64,000 bases of DNA from Symsagittifera roscoffensis (Eukaryota > Xenacoelomorpha > Acoela > Convolutidae), in contig NC_087062.1 in NCBI RefSeq assembly GCF_963678635.1, positions 52,212,473 to 52,276,472 on the forward strand, in the 5' to 3' direction. The position numbers and the translations under genes are program-made. Shown in pieces: positions 13,301-25,300 of this stretch; within the stretch, counting starts at the first letter, position 1; each line of letters begins with the position of its first letter. The notes below the pieces were generated by a model that had not been told where the DNA came from, searched no databases, and saw only the letters and a list, made by a program, of their open reading frames with translations.

Positions 13301-16300
13301 TAAAATTTGGAGCAAAGCATGTTTGGAAAAGGATGGAACAAGTTAAAATGTGTACATCACTGACCAGTGTACCCATAGAGCAAATACTCCTGTCCGAGCC
13401 AGTACTTGAGTGCATACACATGGGCCACTATGTTGAGGATGAAGCCCAACTTGACCAAAGGGTAGCAAAATGTGAGCAGATTTCCGAAGCTGTGGCCCAC
13501 TCTCAGTCTGGACAAGAAGAGGACTGACTTGGAGGATTGATCTTTCTGCAACTCCAGATAGCGATCAATGTGGAGCGCTGAAATTATCCAGCAATAAATT
13601 TTACATAATCAGAGAGAAAAACTATCTTCATTATTTTATTATACTCGGTTGCCATAACTATTTTTTTTTATTATTTAGCTGCTTACTCTGCAAGAAGTAT
13701 TTGCTTTTTTCTACAACTTTTCAGTGGAAACATCATTTTGCTTAATTTTCATCTTCGATAACTCTTTAGTTTCGTCAAATCGCAGAAGATCTATCAAAGG
13801 CATTTAAGCCTGTCTGAAAACAGTTCATTTCTTTTGACTCCCAAAAAATAATTACCAGACTGCGTTCTTTTATTCAACTAAGCTTTTTTTGTGAGCCAGT
13901 GCCGTTTTTTTGCGACCAGACTTTTTGCAAGGCATCGCTTTTGAAGCCTTTTGAGGTGAGCTTCGGTAGATTAGAAGCTAGAGTCCCCATATTTATAATG
14001 ACAGGGGGTCGAATACTCAATCGTACGATCTCACAGCGAGCGCCTTACACTATGTTAAATTGCTCATACAAATGGCGGATGTAGAAATAATGACACACTT
14101 TTGATACAACAATTACTGAAACCTCTAAAGTGATTGTAATCAGACGCTATTCACCTATGTTTTGGATGAGGTCATTCCACTTGTTTGAGTTGACAGATGT
14201 CTCAAATTTGGAGGCAGTCTCAACCACCTGTTCGAAGTCCACTCCTGCCGAAGTGTACACAGCACGCCACACGAAGTGGGGAAAGGCGAACGACACGGCC
14301 TGAAAGAGACAGAAACAGGTTGTTAGGAAGGAGCTAAGCTCGAGTTTTTTATGTAAGCTACTTCAAAACTCGCTCAAAATTGAATTTTAAGAGGGCAGTT
14401 TGTGTACATTTGCGATATTTGCAAAAAAAAGCTCGAGATCTGCAAAATATCTAAAAATTGTAATAGACTTTAACCTTATATTCAAGGAACACATTGAAAA
14501 ATATGATAAAGAAATAACTTCGAAGTTTGTGTCTATGTTTTATCGACTGAGATTTTAAAGCGCCCTTCCCTCAGAGATTTGACCATCCTTGACCGCCCTA
14601 AAGGCCCTCCCTACGGCAGTATTTAACGATATCATTGTTTAAAAAATTACTTTGTTCAAAAACGGTCTTTATTAAGTTTTGAAAGATAAAAAGGATAAAA
14701 TGATCGACCTTATTTTTGAAAATATCTCTCCTCTCGTCGAGAAAATTCTAGATGCGAGCCTGTTTTTGAAATCTATGGAAGATTGCTCTACACATGTTTA
14801 TCAAAATGGTTTTTTTATATGAAGCAGCAATCAAAATAGATTTATAGTAACTGGAAAAAACCAACGTCTTGTTTCAAATTGGTTCAAACTGAGCAACTTA
14901 TTTCAAATTTTGTAGTGATAATGATAAATTCAAGACAATATATAAAAGAAAATGGCAGAATTGCGAAATGATTATTTGGAGCGTAAAAACAATAAGAATA
15001 CTTGTATCAAGGCAAAGCTCCGAGTGTTCCAACTGTCATTCAAAGTCTAAAACTAAACTGTCTTTTAAAAATTTTACCAACTAAAAAGAAAGTTTTTGTA
15101 ATTATTTTACTCTGCCAAAAGAAATGTTCTTCCAAATTTTCAATATTTACTTTTTTTGCCAAAAAATGCTTTTAAAATAAATTATAAGCTTTATTCCAAA
15201 TATAACAAAAAACAATCCATCTATTGAACATGAACTCATCACCTAATGTAATATATCACCCCTCTTTTCTGTATTCGAAAGTAAACAAAACGAACTTTTC
15301 CTATAAGTATACAAAAAAATTGAAATTTTGAAGAAATTACAAAATAGTTTTTAGATGTCAGTGTTTTGTCCGAAAGGACAATAAACAGGGATTTTCTACA
15401 CAAAAAAATCCAGAGTGTAAATAGCAATTACCACACAGATAAACTAAATTTGCGCATTTACCATGTAAATTAATATTTCAATTTTTACACAAAAATATAA
15501 ACAAAAAACTAAAAAAACTGAATTCTTGTATAGGTCTAGAAACATTAAAATTATAAAAATGGGGATGACAAAATGACCTATATTTAAAAAAGTTTCCTAA
15601 GTGATTTTGGGGGACTTTTTATTCCTGAAAACTGCTTTTTAAACTATTTTTTTTTTCATTGTTAATCGATTGACACGTTTTTTTTTTCAATAAACTCCGT
15701 TTGAAAATTTGTACGATAAGCTTTTCTCTTGTATGGAAATCAACCCGGGAAAAAAAAACAAATCAACTTGCTTCAAATCAAATTGCAATATTTTAATGAA
15801 GAGTTTTTTTTATAAATATATACCCCATTATTATATAGTTCTCATATAAAACATTAAAGATATCAACTTTTAAAGATTTTTTAACTTCTGATTGTTTTTC
15901 GCGATGTTCTGGGAGCTTAAAAATTGCCAATTTGGCCATGCTCTGAACTAATTTATCATAATGCTGAAAACATAACGCGATTTATCCCGCACTACAAAAA
16001 ATGTTCCTAATTGAACTGAGCCTAGCTAATTGGTCTTATTAATTTTGAATGACTAATCTTTTCTCATTTGATCTTATTTTGTCCAAATTTTATAGTTTTC
16101 CAAATTTTTACTTTTACCAAAAACCATTCGAGGCCAATTATAGGGATAGGGCAGACGGGACATTCAGGGCCCTGATATACGAGCAGTTTCATTTGACAAT
16201 TTTCAGTCTTTAGTTTTCGAGCGTTAGTTATTCTAAGTTGGCCAAAAGTACATTAATGTTCCAACTTTTGTAACAAAAGTAACGGAACATTTGTGCTCGG

Positions 16301-19300
16301 GGTGGGTTTTTTTTCTTCAGACAAATTGTGGAGTGATTTCTTAAACGGATTAAATTTCCGTTTACGCGTTAATAGTGCAAAATATATCGGGCGTTAATTG
16401 TCCCAAATTGACCAAAATGGCAATCTTTAAAGCGCAAAAACTTCTCGAAAAATGATCACAGGTGAAATATCTTTTCAAATTTAAGTTGAAGGCAACAAAA
16501 CTTTTCAAATGATTTATAAAATCCCGTCAAAAATGGCTAATTAAAAAGTCGAAATTTGTCTGAAGAAAAAACCGACCCCTACCACAAATATTCCGTTACT
16601 TTTGTTACAAAAGTCGGAACAATAAATGAACCATTTGACATTTTTATTATCACTACAACTGCAGAATAGTGGAACGAAACAATGTAGCAGTGTAATACTC
16701 GAAAAAGTGTGAGAGCTCGGCATACAAAAACCATACCCATTAAAAATATCTACGATCAGTGCTTTGTGGGTCTCTCAGTGCTTTAACAGTTTTATCATAA
16801 AAATGTAAATGAACATCTCGAAACCAAAAAAAAATCTATTATTTTTTAAAAACCCTATGACTTTTGTCTACCTGAAGGAAGAGTATTAAAGGGGTCCACT
16901 GGTAGTACAGGATTGTCTTGGGAGGAACCTCGTCTATTGCGGGGTCATGATGGGAGTCCAAGGGGAGAAAGTATGTGTTGGATACCCAGCAGTAAGCATC
17001 TGCATAAGCGGAGCGCTGGCCGTCGAATTCATGAGGAGTGAAGCACACTATGGCGTCTCCCACGAACTGTCTGGTGGTCACTAGCACACCCAATACAATG
17101 AACAACAGTGTCGTGTACCTGTAGAAATAATGATATGAACAGTTTTCATTCTTAACAACTTCTTCAAGACAAGTCAATACACATTTTTTTTCTGATATAA
17201 GTAGAGATCCAGCCAAAAATTATAACTATACCAGTGACGTGCGTAAAAACATTTTAACGGTGCGGACTCTGTCAGTATTTCGAAGTTTGTTGTTTTTTTA
17301 GTGCTGGCTTCCACCACCACTCCTGTCTCCTGTGCGCTTTTTAAATTAAAAGCTTAACGGTCGGCCAGATATGGACGTCGTAAAAAAGTACTCTCACAAA
17401 TGGTATCAACCTCTCACTGCCCTTCTGAATGACATAGCTAAAAACTCTCGCTTTATCTTAATGTACACAGAGGCGAAGCAGGGCTTCGCACCACTTGCGA
17501 TACAATGCAACCATAAAATAAACATGAGCAGAAAAAAATGTTGAAAAAACTAGGTGAATCAAAGTTTTTCTATGTCTCGACGAAGGAAACCTAGGATCCA
17601 GCTAAAGCTGGAGGTATGTGTCTGATATTTTTTGAGTTTATCATACTGATGCGGGACGGAATACTTAATTTCGAAAATTGGACTGCGCCCAAAACCTTAG
17701 CTGTTTCTCTACAAAAATAAGTAACAAGAGTGAAAATTTTGGAGATAATGGTAGTTTTCCCAAATACATAACACTTCTCTCAAAAAACATTAGGGAGTAG
17801 CCTCTTCTGCAGGAAAAATCCGAGCAACTGCTTCTTCCGATTGAACTTTTCATCTCAGATTTGATAGGGTAGTTTTTAAGAAAATTCAAACAATTTCTAA
17901 AAAATTGTTCAAAGTTTAAATAGTTTCCGAAATCTATAATTTTTATTCTGCTAAAAGTAAGTTGTAGCCGGTTAAGTAGAGAAAATTCCCTAAATCAGGT
18001 CGCTCGATTGAACATTTAACCTCAGAATTGGCATGTTTATTTTCGAGTTATGTCAAAAAACTTCCAAAAACATTGAAAGTTTCAAAGTTCCACATGTTTG
18101 AAGGTCATAAGTTTTTTCTTACAAAAAAACTGGGCAGAGCAAGCAATAAAAGAAAGCCTCCAACAACCTGCAGTGTTGATTACACCTATGATATCAGATT
18201 TGGCGGTATAATTATTCAGAAAATTCCAAAAAACGGTCAACAAGTCAGAAAATTGACAGTTAAGAGAATCATAGCTTTTGTTCAAAAAATTTTGTGCATA
18301 GCCGTTTATGCAGAAAATATTCACTTAGCTTGAAATTTCGGCCAAACTCAAAAACCCAGATTTGACAAAATAATTCGAAAAACGGTCAAAAAATCAAAAG
18401 GTCACTATTCCGAACGCCATAATTTTATGTTTCAAAAAATTTGGGCGTAGCCGCTCATAGAGGAGGGTTTTCCATGTCCGCTCTCACAATGAAACCAGAA
18501 TTAGTAGGTTGTTTTTTGAGAAAACGAAAGAAAAATCAAAATTATTGGTCAAATATTCCCCCACAGACTTTTTCAAAGGCTGTAGACCAATTGTTTAAAC
18601 AAGAAGATACCAAGGAAACATGCAAGCACGTGAAAGTTTAATAGATCTTTCTATAGACACCCTCTTTTGAAAGTCGATTAGCAAATTACCAAAGCAAATA
18701 AAAAAATAAAAATAAAAACCCAATCTCTTACATTTTTTTATTACCTGTTTTTATCCAACGAAAATTCCAGGCAAACATGCAAAGCAAGACTTTTGAAATT
18801 CTACTTAGTAATTAAACTAAACTTAAGAAGCGGAAACTAGGCCGACAATCTTTGAGCAGACATCAAATGAGCCAAAAAAAAATTTGTAACAAAAACTTTA
18901 AAAGTTTCAGGTCCCCGTTGGAACTACTATGTAGTAACTAGTACCCACCCAATGGTTAAATTTGATGTGCCAGCTTCATTGCATCATCAAAATTGCCTAT
19001 ATGATCCTTATCAATTGAGCTTGAAATTGAATAGGTGATTCAATTGATTTTATTCAAATTGTTGTTAACCCAAAAAAGTCTTCATTCCGATTTGATAACG
19101 CTTGCTATTCGCAAGCGTAAATATTTCAGTAGCAGACAAGGCAGAAGCAACACAACTTAAAACCTTAAAACTCATAATAGGCTTAGGCCGCTTAGTAGAA
19201 ATTAGGACCCCACTCCCATTAAATACCCCGCGGGTTCAAATTTGATATCTATTTACTACTTTCATTCAAGATCGACCAGTTCTGAATTTTTCCAAAGAAG

Positions 19301-22300
19301 CTTCTAGCGCCGACATTTGCTTATTGTGAACGCAGCTTCATGGTCAAAATTGAATAGGTGATTCAATTGATTTTATTCAAGTTGTTGTTAACCCAAAAAA
19401 GTCTTCATTCCGATTTGATAACGCTTGCTATTCGCAAGCGTAAATATTTAAGTAGCAGACAAGGCAGAAGCAACACAACTTAAAACCTTAAAACTCATAA
19501 TAGGCTTAGGCCGCTTAGTAGAAATTAGGACCCCACTCCCATTAAATACCCCGCGGGTCCAAATTTGATATCTATTTACTACTTTCATTCAAGATCGACC
19601 AGTTCTGAATTTTTTCCAAAGAAGCTTCTAGCGCCGACATTTGCTTATTGTGAACGCAGCTTCATGGTCAAAACATTTCCCAAAAGTGTTCTTTAACATT
19701 CTTTTTGGTGAATTTAAGTGTTCAAAATTTCGTCTAGGTCGCAGAATGTTTCTGCGAAATAGAACATTAATAACGTTTGGGGAGTTCTCAAAAGAAACTT
19801 GTTTTTACCAAGAGCCCACTAAACTTTTCCTTTATAAAAAATGTATGCTGCCTCTCAAGAAAATCCAAGATCCGCCCCTGTCATCAGATTTTTGTTCCGA
19901 CCATTGAAAATGAAAAGGAACTTTGTATTCGGATGTATTTTATTTTTGTTTCTTTTCTTTGTTTTACAAGCAAATCCAGGTACCACAAATAATCATCGTA
20001 ATGGTTCGAGTGACTTATTAAAATAAAATCTATAGTCTTAAAGTCGTTAATCGAACAATTTCAAACCTTTTTCAAAAAATTATTCCAGTGTTGAGAAACA
20101 CTGCTTTGAAATTTTAAAAATTTATTCGAAAACCGTAATATGAAAGTTTATTTTATAAAAAACTTTTTGAATAAAAAAACTTGATTTATCTATAGAAAAA
20201 ACTAGATTGGGATGTCTGATTTAACTCTTATCTGACATGAGAAAGTTACAAAACATATTTGTTGTTATTTTTTACCATAAATGTTGTCGATCATGTCTAC
20301 TTACTAATTTTCTACCCGACTCAAAAAAAATGACACTATTTTGAAGCAAAAAATAGAAACCTTTTTTTTATTTATGAATATAATCGGAACATTCAGTACT
20401 ACTTGCACAGCAACCGGCTAGCCTTGCTTTATATTGCGTTTGCTCAAATACACAAAAACCTTAGAAATTGTTTGTCGTAATTAAAAAAAATAACCAAAAA
20501 GTTTCTTGAGAAACCGAAAAGCTGTAGGATGAAAATACTTCAATTTGTTGTTTCAATTTCTGTAAAATTTTCGGAAATTTTACGCTCTTTCACGGAAATT
20601 TTACGCTCAGAAGTTCCGTCCTGATACTGTACAAAATTTTAGAAAAGACGTGCTTCTTCAATATTTATCAGAAGTTTTATAAAATTAGAAAACTAATCAT
20701 TGCTAAATTTTAAATAAGATCACATGTTTTTTTCCTTTTGTATCTGCTTTCAAAAAAATTAAGAACGAATTTTTTTATAAACAAGGTCAAAAAAGCAAAA
20801 AATTGATTTTACTGATCGAAATCATTTTCCAGACTACAAATACTAAAGATTCAGGCCCAAAATCCGGGCCAAAAATTTTTTTTGTTCTACATTTCAAAAG
20901 TTATTGGCGAACACAAAACGCTTCATCATTCAGTATAACTGGTCTCGAAGCCATGACATCATTAAAATAGATTTTAGTTGAAATTGTGCAAATAACTAAA
21001 TACCTTAGTCATCAAAAATATAACTAAAGGCCGTGCAAATCTCAGAATGTTCCGGTCACCGTAGCTTAGGTGAAGCAACTAATTGATGACATATAAAAAA
21101 AAACAATTTTTTTCAATTAGTGATTTATATTTTTCAATTAGCTATTTGAATTATTATTTTTTAAATAATCTGACAAAAGGAGGTGAATATATGAGTTTAA
21201 AGTGATAAAATTATATAATTAGATGGGAACAGTTTTTTTGTCATTGGCTTAAGTTTATTTGAAAACGGAAAGTTCAAACATTTCATCCACAAGAAAACAA
21301 TGTTGGCGTTTTTTGGTTGTTATTGATATTTCGAAAAAATTGTTTTTTTTTCTTGTGGAAAAAAATGTTTGAATTTTCCGTTTTCAAATAAACTTAAGCA
21401 AATGACAAAAAAAAGATCTTTGACAAAATCTAATCTCTCTGATTGTTTAAGGAAGCCCCTTCTGTTTTCTCATCTTCTGCAATCCCCATTAAGGTCAACA
21501 ATATGAGTTATGACCGAGGTGGTTAACTCATAGAGTAATTTCGGATAGGGTACACCGTCTGCTCGTCACGCTATCTTATTTTCGGCCGGATAGATTCGTG
21601 CAACTTCTTAGTCTAATACCGATCCTAATCTTACTCTTATACTATCTAGTCTCAGGTTGTTTAACTAGTCTCTGCTAGGCTCAATAGATCTAGGGTATAC
21701 TGGTTTATTGCGGCTGCTGAAGTTCTCTTGGAGAGCAACTAATTTCTAAGTTAAATTCAAATCTCTCTGGTGCTGAAATTACAAGTAATTTCAGCACTTA
21801 CAAATAAGTGGGTTGTTAGTTAGATGGATCATGATTGGTTAATATTAAATACTTTACAGTGGTAAAATATCTAATTTATCCAATCATAAAATGTAGTTTA
21901 GATCAGGTTCCACCCATCCGGGTTTTACAGAGTTTTTTAGAATAGTCTTTCTACAATTCAAAGGATGGATGATGGACGTTGGTATTTGGCGAACATCATA
22001 ATTCTTCTGGGTTCTCTTGTTAGAGAAGTTCCAGGTTCAATCGCTGTGTCTTCTCATGACAACGACTGGGTTTTCGCAACAAACTCAAATCTGATTTCAG
22101 AATGGTTGGCTATGACAGGTTTTTTCGTTTCATGTAGAGAACTTCTTTGTGTTTGACCTTGTCTGGGAATGGCGTGGAGATTGTGCTTGGAGGGGATGCG
22201 TGGTTACTCGGATCTGTACGTATACTTGAATATCGAGGTGGTCATTGGTCTAGTTCAATGAAGTCCTTTTCTGCGAAGTCAAGTCGTACTCTAAATCCTT

Positions 22301-25300
22301 TGAGTTGTGATTGTGGGCGGCATATTGATTGTGGTTGGCCATTCTTTTTCGAGTGTAGTGGGTTCATTTTGTCTTTGGATGTTCGTCTTTGGTGTTGTAT
22401 GATGATCTAAATACTGCAAGGTATAATTTACATTTTATAAAATTTTTATTAGTTTGGTGTTTTAATTATGATTTTGGTTAGTTGTTTTCACAAAAGCTTT
22501 TTGTTTTAGTTCAGTTATTTTGAAGAGTTACTCACCCTTGAGTACCTCTTATTAAAAATAGAAGTGTGGTCACAAAGCGTGGATGTAGCGCGGTGGGTTA
22601 GGCCGGCTATAGAGCATGCTCAGGACGTCCTCTCTGGTGGGTTAGGCCAGGAGTGGGAGTATGATTTCGTGCGGTTTCTGTGAGAGGTCCTGTTATGTGA
22701 TAACGTTTTATGTTGGGTTTATTGTGGTTTTTCTTATGTTTCGTTGGTTGTGTCCTTTTTTCAAAAATCGAATTGTTTTTGGTATGGGTTTGTTTTTCGA
22801 CTTTTTTGTGTTTTATTATTTCTTTCTTAGGCTTTATAATAGTCTTCAAAAGAATAAATTATCCAGTTTTAAACAGGGTTAATCCGGTTTGGGTACCGTT
22901 GGTTTCCTTTTCTTAATCATGCTGTTATTCTATGTGTTGTGGTGTTTAGTAAGCTGCATTGGTTAGTTTTGTTTAGTATATAATTCCTTTCCAACCGGGT
23001 TAAAGGAAAGTTTGAAACTTGTTATCGTGTGTTAGAGTTGTTGAGTGTGTAAGCTTGAAACTGAAATTCATTATTTAAACAATTCTTCGTGGGCGAGCTG
23101 TGCGAGTATGGATAGAATTCTTGTACGAGTGATTGGAAATATCAAAAGGTTAGTACTGCATTTTCGTCTTATCAGTTTACTACATAGAATTTCAATTTTA
23201 CTGCTAGTTTTGGGGAAAATTAAGTTACAAATTATCATCATTATTAGATTTACTGCTTGTGGGGAAACAATTTATAAATTAATTTACTACATTGGTGTGA
23301 ATTTTATTTAAATTAGCTTGTGCAAAATATTAATAGAGTTTTGAACAATTTGAAGAAGTTTTCTATTTTTTATTTTTCTTTTGTGTATTTTGCAGATGAT
23401 CGTGGGATGAAGACTTAAAATCAAAATGAGACATGGATAAAGAATGGTTAGTTTTTTAATTTGAATTTATTAGTTAAGAATATGATAATTTATACTTACC
23501 TGTTAGTCGTCGGGGAAAAAAACCGTGGGGGAAAATGTCGTGTATTATGTTGGAATTTGTTAGTAATTTTGCTAGTATGCGAATGATGTTTTTAGTTTGA
23601 AGCAGTGGCCAAAGCAATTGAAGTGCTTTAATGGTTTTTAGTTCTTCAGTTCCAACTGCAAAATCATAAGATGTGTTTTGGATGAGATTATATAATTTGT
23701 GATTGTATTTAGTGTTGTGGATGAATTCTAATATTGGGATTTCTATAGGTTGAATAAATTCATGTGGGATAAGGAAGGGTCTGGATTCTTCTGCGTTGAA
23801 GGTCTTTGTGATGGGACAAAAAATATACATTTGGGTTATGGGATCATAATTGCAAAGAATACCGTGAAGGTTAGCATCTTTGATGCAATATGTGAAGTTA
23901 AGAAAAAATGGCGATGTGTATTTAGAGTTAATAAATTGAAAACGATGCTGTGGTTGTCTTGATGGAGTGTGTAGGTCAAAGTGATTTTGTATGAAGCGGT
24001 AATATGTATATGTGTGGGTTTGTTTAGTGCGTAACATAATGTCGTGTGAGCAGTGCAAATCTCGTTCATGTGGTGCAAGGAAATGAAAGGTTAGTGAAAA
24101 TAACTGAAATCTTTCTTTAAAACTTTCGTAAGCTTGTGTGTCGGTTAGTGCTTCAGAAATGATGTGGTCGAATTTGCGATCAAATATTTTGAGTGTAAAA
24201 ACATATGGTGTTTTGATGAAAAATTTTTCTGTGATTTGTGGGTTAGCGAAACGGTCATCATCTAAAAATTGGTCTTGGTTAGTTCGGATGATGTTGTGAT
24301 CGTAATATTCTAGCGTGTATTCGTTAGCTCGGGGTGCAGTGTATGTTTTAAGTGACTTTTTATATCCTATATAAGTAAATTGTCTATGTGTTAGTGGTGT
24401 GGTGAGTCGATATAGCATATCTTTATTTCTTTCTATATCGATGTGAGTATTAGATAAAGGTAGGCAAAGGGGGTTAGTAAAATGATAATATGATGTCCAA
24501 TGAAGTTTAGGCATTAAAACTTGTTCATCTACAAAATTACGTGTGTCGTTAGTGTCGTTAGGGGTGTTCAAGGTATACTGTGGAAATGAGGGTAGGGTGA
24601 TGGCTAAAAAATCTTTCGTGTTAGTGTGATTTGGATGATTAATATATTCACGGGCTGTTCCTCGTTTTGTCGGAAATGGATGGTTCGGGAATTTTCTTTT
24701 GAAAGTGCGATAAGCTCTATTAGTGCTATTTGATGATTCGGTGGATGTGGAGGATGGTGCTAATGATGCGGTATAAGCTGAAGAGGGTGTAGGGGTAGGT
24801 GGGTTTAATGATTCTATTGTGGATGAAATCTGGTTTATAGTGGAATTTTCAAGGTGGAAGGGTTGTTGTTGTAGGGTGATAAAATTATCTAGTTCCTGGG
24901 AGATTTGGGGAGTATCTGGAGAATTGGATGATCGGTCTGAATGAAATGAAGAGTAGGTTGGGGTAACTTGTGAAGCATAAGAGGGTGTAGAAATCGATGG
25001 GAGTGGGTTATTTGGCGGGATTGGTTGAAAAGGGGGTTTTGAAAAAACTGAGGGGTTGGTTTGAAAATTATTGGATGGAGATGGTTCAGAGTCTGCAAAT
25101 TCATCAGGGGTTTCAATATCTGGGTTATTGAGTTGTGAGATGGAGTATAAAACTGAGATATGTGAGTTAGTGTCTGAATTCATGCCTGATGTTACATCAT
25201 TGGTTGGGAAATCGGGTGGCGGGAAAGCAAAAAGTGGTATTATTGTAATTGGAGTGTTGAGATTGGTTGGGTGGGAATTTGAGCGGTGTAGGGATCCAAG

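Larger units (their letters stand above)
17119..21499 (-). other. Innexin intron 1, part left of the LTR element
   Basis: AT-rich intron sequence. It holds the 323-bp tandem duplication at 19024-19670, a long hairpin at 21233-21414 and a TCGGAACATTC repeat near 20387. Several open frames of 60-101 codons (for example 18028-18333 plus strand, 17665-17889 minus strand) have no recognisable motif and are probably chance. Confidence 0.6.

Noticed and set aside
18028-18641. 101- and 66-codon plus-strand frames in innexin intron 1
   Set aside because: No recognisable domain, no paired splice signals that make a gene, and typical of chance frames in this sequence.
21965-22410. Plus-strand frames of 63 and 87 codons at the 3' end of the LTR element
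   Set aside because: They are antisense to the element and Cys/Trp-rich by composition. A host or element antisense gene is possible but unsupported.
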